From assembly GCA_016706545.1 (NCBI GenBank), contig JADJJK010000046.1, forward strand, positions 12,393 to 76,392: a stretch of DNA of 64,000 nucleotides. Direction: 5' to 3'. Numbering within the stretch: position 1 is the first letter of the stretch; the number at the start of each line of letters is the position of its first letter. Positions 39,415 through 46,783 of the stretch are shown here, piece by piece. Origin of the DNA: Myxococcales bacterium (GTDB lineage: Bacteria > Myxococcota_A > Polyangia > Haliangiales > Haliangiaceae). The position numbers and the translations under genes were made by a program. The notes under the pieces are model-generated. The model was given only the letters and a program-made list of their open reading frames with translations. It made no database searches and was not told the origin of the DNA.

Positions 39415-40066
39415 GCGGGCCCCGCGACAGGCGGTTGACCGCGTACAGGATGCCGACGCCGACCACGGTCATGACGACGGCCATGCGGTTGGCGTCGGCC
39501 TCGCGGTTGGCCTGGATCGCGTCGTAGATGAAGATCGACGCTGGCTGGGTGTCGCCGATGCGGGATCCGGCGACCATGATCGTGATGCCGAAGTCGCCGA
39601 GCGCGCGCGCGAAGCCGAGCATGGCGCCGCCGATGATGCCGGGCGCCGCCAGCGGCAGGACCACGGTGAAGAACGTGCGTAGCTTCCCGGCGCCGAGGGT
39701 GTGCGCGGCCAGGACCAGCGTGGGGTCCACGTGCTCGAGGCCCGTGCGCGAGGCCCGCACCACCAGCGGCAGCGAGCCCACGGTGGCGGCGATGACGGCG
39801 CCGGTCAGGGTGAACACGATCGACGTGCCAAACAACCGCTCCCACATCTGCCCGACGGCGCTGTTGACGCCCAGCGACACCAGCAAGTAGTAGCCGAGCA
39901 CCGTGGGCGGCAAGACCATCGGCGCGGACACCACCGCGTCCAGCAGGTGGCGCGCCGGGAGCTTGCGCCAGGTCAAGAGCATGGCCAGCGCCACCCCGCA
40001 CACCACCGACACAAACGTCGCCATCGCGGCGATGCGCAGTGACAGCAGAAGCGGTGCCCAGCTCAC
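39407..40066 (-). CDS. modB: Molybdate ABC transporter permease
   Basis: Inner-membrane subunit, 219 residues from GTG 40066, with about five or six TM helices, e.g. SLRIAAMATFVSVVCGVALA, LLDAVVSAPMVLPPTVLGYY and LLVSLGVNSAVG. The EAA-loop contacting the ATPase is visible as LVLAAHTLGAGKLRTFFTVV...LPLAAPGIIGGAML. The MVLPPTVLGYYLL and ARALGDFGITIMVAG segments are diagnostic for ModB. It overlaps modC. The binding-protein gene modA is about 22 kb away. Confidence 0.9.
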   Translation of the reverse strand: MSWAPLLLSLRIAAMATFVSVVCGVALAMLLTWRKLPARHLLDAVVSAPMVLPPTVLGYYLLVSLGVNSAVGQMWERLFGTSIVFTLTGAVIAATVGSLPLVVRASRTGLEHVDPTLVLAAHTLGAGKLRTFFTVVLPLAAPGIIGGAMLGFARALGDFGITIMVAGSRIGDTQPASIFIYDAIQANREADANRMAVVMTVVGVGILYAVNRLSRGPHD

Positions 40067-40128
40067 GTCCTTGGCAATGTATCAGGTTGCCTGGCGCCCG
40101 CGGCGGTCGCCGCCGTGAAGGCGGAGGG

Positions 40129-40191
40129 TTCCGCGCGCGTCGGCGCCGTTTCCGCGCGCGTCGGCGCCGTTTCTGCGCGCGTCGGCGCCGT
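40129..40191. repeat. 21-bp tandem repeat, 3 units, upstream of modB
   Basis: Three head-to-tail units of TTCCGCGCGCGTCGGCGCCGT, the third with one substitution (TTCTG). They lie in the 145-bp gap between the aspartic-protease-like lipoprotein stop and the modB start on the same strand. The unit contains GCGCGC and GGCGCC palindromes. A 21-bp period equals two helical turns, so regulatory binding is conceivable but unproven. Confidence 0.8.
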
Positions 40192-40211
40192 CCACGCAGC
40201 TCCCGCTGCGG

Positions 40212-41507
40212 TCACCGTCCGCGGGCGGTCGCCGCCGGAGCTGGCCGGCACGAGCGGGCTCGCTCGCAGGTGTCGAGGTTGGGCAGGTCCGGGAAGATCG
40301 TACATTGCGCCGCGCTGCATCGGGCCAGCAGGCGGTTGTTGGGATAGTCGATGTCGAGCTCCAGCGAGCGCAAGAGCTCGGTGCCCAGCACGCCGTCGAC
40401 CTCTGGCGTCTCGGGGTGCAGCTCCGTGCGCAGGCCAGCGAGCAGCGGCTCGGCGTCGGCGATGACCAGGACCTGCACCGGGCGGGAGAGCTCCACCATC
40501 GCCGGCGCGCCGCACCGCTCTTTCTTGGCGGTGCAGAGCTTGGTGCGGTTCTGCGGCTCGCAGTCATCTTCGAGCAAGACCTTGTGCCAGTACACCTCGC
40601 CGCACGCGCCGCGGTCGGTGGCCTGACCCACCAGGGTCAGGGCGGGCAGGGTGGTGGTGCGCCCCTGCAGGCGTCCGGACGGGATGGTCACCGCCGCCGC
40701 TGGCAACGTCGCCAGCTCCGGAACCGGCAGGCCGGTCTGGGCCTGCCGAACCACCCGGTAGCGTTGATACGCGGACTCGCTCAGCAGCGTGGGCCCCAGC
40801 GCGGTGGAGACCAGGAGCATCAGATCCGTGCCGCGCTCGCTGATGACGTCGGTGGTCTTGGGGGCGACGCACGAGGACACGGTGATGCGCCGGCCGACGT
40901 ACGGCACCTCGGTGCCGCCGAGCACCAGGGTGCCGCCGCCGCGGAACGGCTCCGGGAACACCGCCTCGCACAGCGCGGTGCGCTGCGAGGCCGAGCCCGC
41001 GATGTCGGGGAACACGGAGATCCGGCTCTTGCCCAGATCCAGGCGCAGGGCGTCACCAGCGAACAGGTCCGCGCCCAGGACCACCTGAAACGGGATCTCC
41101 GCGCCGCTGTTGCCGACCACGCACGTGGGCTCATCGCACGGATGAAGCTCCAGCACCGGGCCCTCCAGCAGGGCGCGGGCGACCTCTCGGGCGCCGGCGG
41201 CGGCGGCGCCCACCAGGTAGAACGAGCGGAGCTGCGAGCGCGCGGCGCCGTCCTGGCCGGGATCGAGGATCGAGAGCGGCGACAGCACGTCCACCAGGGA
41301 CTCGCGCGACACGCCGCCTGGCTCGTTGCTCGACACCTGCACCGCGCCGGACGCCAGCCCTACCGAGATCGGATAGGGATCGCCCGACGACTCGTTGGTG
41401 GCGAACGGGTCTGTGATGAGGCTGCAGCCTCCACCAAGGACGAGCGCCGCCGCGACCCACGCCGCGGCGGGCCGACCGGGCGCCGGCTTGCTAGAAAGGC
41501 AGCTCAT
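40212..41507 (-). CDS. Lipoprotein resembling retropepsin-like aspartic proteases
   Basis: 431 residues from ATG 41507, which overlaps the ygfZ 3' end by 17 bp. Signal AAWVAAALVLGGGCSLITD with lipobox Cys. The fold looks duplicated and beta-rich: FQVVLGADLFAGDALRLDLG with SRISVFPDI, and near the C-terminus EVDGVLGTELLRSLELDIDY with PNNRLLARC. Such 'GxxLLxxLxLDIDYxxxRL' blocks occur in retropepsin-like aspartic protease domains, but I see no clear catalytic D-[TS]-G in either half, so activity is doubtful. Several Cys pairs (CDEPTC, CEPQNRTKLC, KKERCGAP) suggest disulfides. Function unknown. Confidence 0.7.
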   Translation of the reverse strand: MSCLSSKPAPGRPAAAWVAAALVLGGGCSLITDPFATNESSGDPYPISVGLASGAVQVSSNEPGGVSRESLVDVLSPLSILDPGQDGAARSQLRSFYLVGAAAAGAREVARALLEGPVLELHPCDEPTCVVGNSGAEIPFQVVLGADLFAGDALRLDLGKSRISVFPDIAGSASQRTALCEAVFPEPFRGGGTLVLGGTEVPYVGRRITVSSCVAPKTTDVISERGTDLMLLVSTALGPTLLSESAYQRYRVVRQAQTGLPVPELATLPAAAVTIPSGRLQGRTTTLPALTLVGQATDRGACGEVYWHKVLLEDDCEPQNRTKLCTAKKERCGAPAMVELSRPVQVLVIADAEPLLAGLRTELHPETPEVDGVLGTELLRSLELDIDYPNNRLLARCSAAQCTIFPDLPNLDTCERARSCRPAPAATARGR

Positions 41508-42255
41508 GGACCTTGGCCGCGCGGCCGGCCACTGTGACCGTGCCGCCGACCTCCCAGGTGGTGCGGTGCAAGTATCCCAGCGCGAGCTGGTGATCTCCCT
41601 CGGCCACCGCCGAGGTGATGGTTCCGGCGCGGTCCTTCGCGGGATGGCTGATGATCGCGCCAGGCGCGACGGGCTCTGGCCCCTCGATGAGGAGGCCGCG
41701 CAGCGCGCGCGCCGAGTTGCCCTGCGCGTGGACGCGGAACACCGGCTCCTGGCCGACGTAGCACCCCTTCTCGTAGTCGAGGAAGGCCGCGAGCGGCGTC
41801 TCGAACGGGAAGCAGTCCTCATCGACGTCGACGCCGTAGCGCAAGAAGCCGCCGCGGATCCTCAACACCTCCAGCGCGTGGGCAGATCCTGGGGCTTGTG
41901 GCGGCTCGCCGGCCACAAAAGGCGCGCGCCAGACATCTGCCGGGCTGCTCCACACACGATACGAGGGCAGGTGGCGGCGCTCGAAGGTCACGTCGTCCAT
42001 GACCGCATAGCGCTCCAGGATCTGGGTGGTCTTGTCGATGAGCTCGGGCTCACAGCGCAGCCACAGCTCTTCGCCGTGCGGCTCCAGCGCGAACACCGAG
42101 AGCACGCGGCCCTTGGGCAGCAAGAGCGCGCCCCACGTTGGCCGGTCGCTGGGCAGCGTCGGGACATTGATGGTGGTGAGACCCTGAAGGAAGCGCACCC
42201 GGTCGCCGCCGCTGATGGCGAGCAGTCCCCAGCCCGAGGTATCGACGAGTGTCAT
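41491..42255 (-). CDS. ygfZ: YgfZ/GcvT-like folate-binding protein
   Basis: Tetrahydrofolate-binding protein linked to Fe-S cluster enzymes and tRNA modification. 254 residues. The diagnostic K-G-C-Y-[VT]-G-Q-E motif is present as YEKGCYVGQEPVFRVHAQGN. The N-terminus GWGLLAISGGDRVRFLQGLT (typical 'RFLQGQlT') and the C-terminal SAVAEGDHQLALGYLHR are family-like. The start ATG overlaps the thioesterase stop (ATGA), so they are co-translated; the 3' end overlaps the next gene. Confidence 0.9.
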   Translation of the reverse strand: MTLVDTSGWGLLAISGGDRVRFLQGLTTINVPTLPSDRPTWGALLLPKGRVLSVFALEPHGEELWLRCEPELIDKTTQILERYAVMDDVTFERRHLPSYRVWSSPADVWRAPFVAGEPPQAPGSAHALEVLRIRGGFLRYGVDVDEDCFPFETPLAAFLDYEKGCYVGQEPVFRVHAQGNSARALRGLLIEGPEPVAPGAIISHPAKDRAGTITSAVAEGDHQLALGYLHRTTWEVGGTVTVAGRAAKVHELPF

Positions 42256-42731
42256 GCGGGAGAGTGTGGCCGCTTCCCTGCCGCGCGCAAGCGTTCCTCC
42301 CGGCGAGCTGCGCCCTGGTCCCAGCGCCGCTGATCGTCGGGCGTGGCCAGGGTCAGGGGGCGAATCTCCCGCGGCTGGCCGTGGTCATCCACCGCCACGA
42401 ACGTGAGATACGCCTTGGTGGTGTAGCGGCGAGTGCCGCTGCGGACGTCCTCCGTCTCGACGCGGCAGCCCACTTCCATGGACGTGCGGGAGGCGTAGTT
42501 GACCTGGGCCGAGAGGTTCACCACGTCGCCCACGTGGACGGGGTGGATGAAATCCAGCCGATCGATGGACGCGGTCACGACTCCGCCCGCCGCCAGCCGC
42601 ATCGCGGCGACGCCAGAGCAGACATCGATCCATTGCATCATGATGCCGCCGAACATGACCCCGGCGGCACCGTTGGCGTGCCCCGGCATCACGATTTGAG
42701 TCATGGTGCAGCGGGTAGCCTCGGGAGTCAC
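42252..42731 (-). CDS. Acyl-CoA thioesterase (hotdog fold, YciA/ACOT type)
   Basis: 159 residues from a GTG at 42731. The hotdog core shows TMTQIVMPGHANGAAGVMFG, then GIMMQWIDVCSGVAAMRLAA (the usual Asn-to-Asp/Glu-bearing helix) and TASIDRLDFIHPVHVGDVVN. The C-terminus is an Arg-rich tail (QRRWDQGAARREERLRAA). It likely hydrolyses short- to medium-chain acyl-CoAs. The ATG at 42704 is an alternative, but residues before it fit the family (R-C-T-M-T-Q). It follows the 44-residue basic protein by 7 bp, so the two are probably in one operon with ygfZ. Confidence 0.88.
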   Translation of the reverse strand: MTPEATRCTMTQIVMPGHANGAAGVMFGGIMMQWIDVCSGVAAMRLAAGGVVTASIDRLDFIHPVHVGDVVNLSAQVNYASRTSMEVGCRVETEDVRSGTRRYTTKAYLTFVAVDDHGQPREIRPLTLATPDDQRRWDQGAARREERLRAAGKRPHSPA

Positions 42732-42738
42732 TGTGTGA

Positions 42739-42873
42739 CTACTTCTTCTTGGCGGGCGCCGGCTTCTTGGCGGCCATCGCGGTATCGCGCTTGCGCTTGA
42801 TGCGTGCCTTCAGCTTGGCCTGGCTCTTGCGGCGCTTCATCTTCGGAGTGTGTCGGTTGTCTCCGCGTCCCAT
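42739..42873 (-). CDS. Small highly basic protein (N-terminus resembles ribosomal protein bTHX)
   Basis: 44 residues: MGRGDNRHTPKMKRRKSQAK then LKARIKRKRDTAMAAKKPAP and a Lys-rich end. A good Shine-Dalgarno (GAGGAG) precedes the ATG at 42873 and the codons are strongly GC3-biased, so it is very likely expressed. The MGRGD-x-R-x-T start resembles the ribosomal protein bTHX family (MGKGDKKT...), but the Gly-Lys-x-Tyr pattern of bTHX is missing. Nucleic-acid or ribosome binding is the most likely role. It is the first gene of the group thioesterase-ygfZ. Confidence 0.7.
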   Translation of the reverse strand: MGRGDNRHTPKMKRRKSQAKLKARIKRKRDTAMAAKKPAPAKKK

Positions 42874-42986
42874 AGCAGTCTCCTCGTAGTCGCAGGAAAA
42901 AGGTAGGCGCGGAGTTTGCGTGTGCAGGCCGGGGTTGTCAATCCCGTGTGCGCCGCGATTGCCAGGGGCGGCGCCAAGGGCCGGGA

Positions 42987-43907
42987 TCAGGCCCGCGCCT
43001 GACGCCACTTCCGGACCTTGCCGACCACGCCGCCCAGGGCAACCCGCATCATCTGGTCCCACACTGCAGGTTGCCGGGGCTGGCTCCACAGGCTGGCCGC
43101 CAGGCGCCGGGTGGCGCCACCTCGATCTCGATTGTGCAGGCACTCGCCGGCGGCGTCGCGCAAGATCAGCGCGCGCGCGTGGCGTCGCGTGACGTCGTCG
43201 ATCTCCTGGGGCCAGGCCGCGCACAGCTTGTCGAGCACCTTCCACTGGCTCTGCTCCATCACCGGCGAGCCGCGGAAGGTCCCCGTGCGGTGAAAGTGGA
43301 TCTCGCTGAGCACCTCGTGGACGTTGCGGATCTCGCCCAGCGCCGCCAGGCGGAGCCACAGGTCCCAGTCCTCGGCAGCCGACAGCGACTCATCGAACCC
43401 TCCCACCTGATCGAGCGTCGCGCGCGCAACCAGCACGCCGCTGTTGGAGCTGCCCACCCAGGCGCGGCGGGTGGCGATCTGGCGGAGGCGCTCGCCGCGG
43501 TCGGTCGAAGGGTTGGGATAGAACCGGGTCAACAGCTCTCGACCGCTGGCGTCGCGGATGCGGTTGCCGCAGCCGACGGCGATGGTGCCGGGGTGCTCGG
43601 CGAGCACCTCGAGCTGACGCGCGAGCTTGGTGGGCAGCCAGCAATCGTCAGCGTCGAGCAGCGCGATGAGCTCGGCGGTGCTGGCGCGCCAGCCAGCGTT
43701 GCGCGCCTTGCTCACGCCGACCCGCGGCGTACGCAGCACGCGCACGGCGTCGGCGTAGCGGGCCAGCACCTGATCGGTGTCGTCCGTCGAGCCGTCGTCG
43801 ATGACGATGATCTCGTCTGGCGGCCGGGTCTGGTTTTGCACGCTGTCGATGGCGCGAGCCAGGTAGCGTCCATAGTTGAAAGTGGGGATCACCGCCGCAA
43901 TACGCAC
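42987..43907 (-). CDS. Family 2 glycosyltransferase
   Basis: 306 residues from GTG 43907 (an upstream in-frame ATG at 43925 is possible). GT-A fold: AAVIPTFNYGRYLARAIDSV, IIVIDDGSTDDTDQVLARYA, the nucleotide-sugar/metal DXD-like motif LIALLDADDCWLPTK, and the acceptor-side VGGFDESLSAAEDWDLWLRL (ED motif). No TM segment, so it is soluble or peripheral. It follows a polysaccharide deacetylase gene on the same strand by about 160 bp, consistent with cell-surface polysaccharide or lipid-sugar work. Sugar donor unknown. Confidence 0.88.
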   Translation of the reverse strand: MRIAAVIPTFNYGRYLARAIDSVQNQTRPPDEIIVIDDGSTDDTDQVLARYADAVRVLRTPRVGVSKARNAGWRASTAELIALLDADDCWLPTKLARQLEVLAEHPGTIAVGCGNRIRDASGRELLTRFYPNPSTDRGERLRQIATRRAWVGSSNSGVLVARATLDQVGGFDESLSAAEDWDLWLRLAALGEIRNVHEVLSEIHFHRTGTFRGSPVMEQSQWKVLDKLCAAWPQEIDDVTRRHARALILRDAAGECLHNRDRGGATRRLAASLWSQPRQPAVWDQMMRVALGGVVGKVRKWRQARA

Positions 43908-44071
43908 GGCACCATGGTGCCACACCCGCGGCAGATGCGCCCGCTCGCAGGAGCGCGGAAGACACGGCGGATCTTCGACGAGTACGGACGGAGTACGGAA
44001 CCTTCACAGCCACGTGGCCAGCGCAAGTGAGCGCCACTACATGGCGGTCGGCTGCTGCAGCGCAGCTCGCG

Positions 44072-45106
44072 TCAGCGCTGACCGCTCACGCGATCGTGGG
44101 GGGCGCGAAACAGCCGCAGCGCCAGCAGCTCTGGCCGAAACCGGCCGTGCTCATCGCTGACCGCCTCCGCGGGCAGCTCGATCCGCCCGAGCGTGGGCGC
44201 CGCGCCGTCCGGTCCGAGCTGGTTTAGCACCGCGTCGCCGGTGAACAGCAGCGTGTAGCCGGCGGCGCGCGCCGACGCGGCGATCGCGGTGGTGTACTTG
44301 CCGTGCGGAAACGACATCGCCTGCGGCGCCTCGCCGGTGGCGTCGCGCAGGCTGCGGTAGGCGAGCTGCAGATCCATCGCCGGATCCGGAAGGCGCGTCA
44401 TGGGCGCGTGGCTCGCGCCGTGACCGCCCAGCGCGGTGCCGTTGCGGGCCATCGCCACCAGCTCGGCGCGCCGCAAGAAGTGACGGTGCCCGCCCGGCGC
44501 CAGCCGCGCCTCCCACGGCGCCAGCACCTGGCGCAGCCGCGAATCCGGCAGGTCCTCGAGCGCCGTGATGAGCCGGCGCAGGGAGCCAAGGTCCGTGACC
44601 GGCTGCCTGGGCGCGCCGGTCGCGTCCCAGAGCGCCTCGAGCTCGCCGCCCGGCGCGGTGCCAGCGCGGAAGCCGTGGATGAGCAGCGTCTCCCAGAACG
44701 CCAGCGGGCGCTGGCCGTCGATGGCATCGGCGGCGATGAAGGCGAGCGCCGGCATCTTGCGGTTGGCCAGGTGCGGCAGCGCGACCTCTTCGTGGTCGAT
44801 CCAGCCATCATCAAAGGTGATGAGCAGCGGATAGTCTGGAAGCTGGGCGTCCAGGATGTCCTGCAGGCTGACCGGGGTGTAGTGCTGCTTGAAGAAGTCC
44901 AGGCACGCGACGAACAGATCCTCCGGCATCGTGTACTCGGGATCGCAGTACGCAAACCGGGGATCGGCGCGCCCAAGGACGCGGTGAAAGATGACCACGG
45001 TGAGCACGCGGCGGTTGCGCTTGCGGTGATACGCGGGCAACGCGCCCAGGTGGTAGATACCCGCCTTGAAGGCGGGCCGGGCTACCCGCTTGACAACCTC
45101 GAGCAT
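44072..45106 (-). CDS. Polysaccharide deacetylase (NodB fold, CE4)
   Basis: 344 residues. The metal-binding motif 1 reads YPLLITFDDGWIDHEEVALP (T-F-D-D) and motif 2 is GGHGASHAPMTRL (the His-x3-His pair), followed by MSFPHGKYTTAIAASARAAG (motif 3). There is an insertion of about 100 helical residues between motifs 1 and 2. No signal peptide is seen, so it acts in the cytoplasm or at the inner face. It could de-N-acetylate a sugar intermediate for surface polysaccharides, together with the neighbouring GT2. Same strand as the 15-kb block. Confidence 0.85.
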   Translation of the reverse strand: MLEVVKRVARPAFKAGIYHLGALPAYHRKRNRRVLTVVIFHRVLGRADPRFAYCDPEYTMPEDLFVACLDFFKQHYTPVSLQDILDAQLPDYPLLITFDDGWIDHEEVALPHLANRKMPALAFIAADAIDGQRPLAFWETLLIHGFRAGTAPGGELEALWDATGAPRQPVTDLGSLRRLITALEDLPDSRLRQVLAPWEARLAPGGHRHFLRRAELVAMARNGTALGGHGASHAPMTRLPDPAMDLQLAYRSLRDATGEAPQAMSFPHGKYTTAIAASARAAGYTLLFTGDAVLNQLGPDGAAPTLGRIELPAEAVSDEHGRFRPELLALRLFRAPHDRVSGQR

Positions 45107-45325
45107 GACGCGACCAGGGTATCACTGATGCGCCGGCCTGGGGCGCGTCCGGCATGCGAGAGTCTCGGAGTTTTGGGGCCCCTGGGCCGTCGAAGAATGG
45201 CCGCGTGACGTGTGTCGTACTTGTGGTGACGTTGTGCCCGCCAGCTCGGCTGGACGACGCTTGGCCGAGGCTCGGCGCCTCTGGCGTTCCTCTGGCGTTC
45301 TCCTCTAGCGGCGCGGCGCCAGAGG

Positions 45326-45877
45326 TCAGAGCGGAGGTTTCTCTTTGTGATACTTGCGCACCAGCGAGCTCAGGTGGGTGGCCAGCGCGATCACCTTCTC
45401 GTTCTCGGCGGCGCGCGAGAAGTACACCGAGTAGATGTCGTGCTCCTCCTCGCCGGGTTCACGCAGCCGGAGCAACACGCTGCCGTTTCGCTCGTCGAGC
45501 CGGCCCTGCCGGCGGCTGGGCAGATCGAGCTTCTCCACCAGGCTCCACGCCTTGGCTGACTCTGCCGGGGTGAGGTTCACCGGCGCGAACTTCTCGAGCT
45601 TGTCCTCGAGCGAGTACGCGACCCACATCACGGTGCCGCGGAGGCGGACCTCCCATTGGTCGCCCTCGGGGCTCATCGTCACGTAGTCCAGCATGCGGCC
45701 GTTGGACTCCCCGCGCTCGGAGCCGCCGAAGCGCTGCGTCGACGAGGAGTACTTTCCGCCGCCGCAGGCGGTGGCGCAGCACACGAGCACCAGCGCCGCG
45801 CGCGCGCGGGCGAGCGACCAGCCCGACGAGCCATCGAGGAGCCAACGAGAACCAAGGAGACGCCAGAGCCGCTGCAT
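45326..45877 (-). CDS. Lipoprotein of unknown function
   Basis: 183 residues. Signal ARAALVLVCCATACGGGKYSSS with the lipobox Cys at ACG. The mature part is a small alpha/beta domain: YVTMSPEGDQWEVRLRGTVM, LEKFAPVNLTPAESAKAWSL, and VYFSRAAENEKVIALATHLS. I do not recognise the family. It lies 156 bp downstream of tfuA on the same strand and 219 bp upstream of the deacetylase gene. Confidence 0.65.
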   Translation of the reverse strand: MQRLWRLLGSRWLLDGSSGWSLARARAALVLVCCATACGGGKYSSSTQRFGGSERGESNGRMLDYVTMSPEGDQWEVRLRGTVMWVAYSLEDKLEKFAPVNLTPAESAKAWSLVEKLDLPSRRQGRLDERNGSVLLRLREPGEEEHDIYSVYFSRAAENEKVIALATHLSSLVRKYHKEKPPL

Positions 45878-45907
45878 GTGGCCACACTGTAGCGCGGTCC
45901 GCCCAAG

Positions 45908-45955
45908 TGAGCGTGCCTGAGCGTGCCTGAGCGTGGCCGAGCGCGGCTGAGCGCA
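45908..45955. repeat. Degenerate 10-bp tandem repeat downstream of tfuA
   Basis: About five imperfect copies of TGAGCGTGCC (later TGGCCGAGCGCGGC, TGAGCGCAG variants) in the 156-bp gap between tfuA and the lipoprotein gene. No coding potential convincing on either strand; searched for a RiPP precursor without success. Confidence 0.6.
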
Positions 45956-46033
45956 GATGGGGCGCGGTTAGGGGACCAACGGCGCAGATCTGGGAGTGAG
46001 CCAGGTCTCGACCGCCAGGCAGTGTGTCCTGCC

Positions 46034-46783
46034 TCACCGCCCGGACAGGGCAGCGAGCTGCAGGAGCGCCCAGGTGCGGGGCACCTTGATGGGGGCAGGC
46101 CGCGACCAGCCGTGGCGGGTCAGGCGGCGCAGGGCCAGGCGGGCATCGGCCGCCTTGGCGTCCGGCCGGTGGCGCGCGAGGTATCCGCGCAGGCGAGCCA
46201 CCGCGCGCGGGGACGTGCCGTGGGTCGTCGCGTCCTCGAGGAGCTGGGCCCACGTGCGCTCGCGGTAGGGCCGCGCTCTGGCCAGCTCCACGAGCGCCCC
46301 GCGCACCGCCTCGCCGATGGCGCCGGCGCGCTGGGCGCCGGCCAGGCCGTGGCGCAGGTTGACCAGCGCGTCGGAGATCGGCGCGAAGCCGTGCGCCGCC
46401 GGCAGGTGCGCCACCGCCACTTCATCGTCCGCGGACAGCTCGCCGCGCGCGAACGCGCGATACACCGCGCCCACCCCCACCATGCCCCAGGGCCCAAGCT
46501 CCGCCGCGCGCAGCGCGCCCATGCTGCTCGCGCCCCACACCGCGATGCCACGCTCGAGCGCGACCAGGATCTCCTTGTGCCACACCGCGGCCATGCGCTC
46601 GAAGTAGCCGTCGAGGATGAGCACGCACCCGGGCCGTCGCCGGGCCTGGGTCAACGCCAGAAGCTCGCCCACGGCGATGGGCGGCCGGAGCTGCGCGGCG
46701 GGCGCCAGGCGCTCGACCTCCGCCGCTGGCAGCGAGGGGCCGACATGCACGATCAGCTCGTCGGATCCGGCGGGCCTGGTCAT
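46034..46783 (-). CDS. TfuA-like protein
   Basis: 249 residues from ATG 46783, overlapping the ycaO stop (ATGA). Core TfuA block: VLILDGYFERMAAVWHKEIL then ALERGIAVWGASSMGALRAA, followed by ELGPWGMVGVGAVYRAFARG and DDEVAVAHLP. The 'GASSMGALRAaEL' signature is strongly conserved in TfuA proteins of RiPP clusters (trifolitoxin, thioviridamide-type) and in methanogen McrA thioamidation, where TfuA supplies or activates sulfur for the YcaO partner. The C-terminal 70 residues are Arg-rich and helical. Pairing with YcaO predicts backbone thioamide formation on a peptide or protein. Confidence 0.88.
   Translation of the reverse strand: MTRPAGSDELIVHVGPSLPAAEVERLAPAAQLRPPIAVGELLALTQARRRPGCVLILDGYFERMAAVWHKEILVALERGIAVWGASSMGALRAAELGPWGMVGVGAVYRAFARGELSADDEVAVAHLPAAHGFAPISDALVNLRHGLAGAQRAGAIGEAVRGALVELARARPYRERTWAQLLEDATTHGTSPRAVARLRGYLARHRPDAKAADARLALRRLTRHGWSRPAPIKVPRTWALLQLAALSGR

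Noticed and set aside
45878..46033. RiPP precursor candidate next to tfuA/ycaO
   Set aside because: A reverse-strand frame can start at a GTG (VRQDTLPGG...), but codon bias is poor and it runs into the antisense frame of the next gene.
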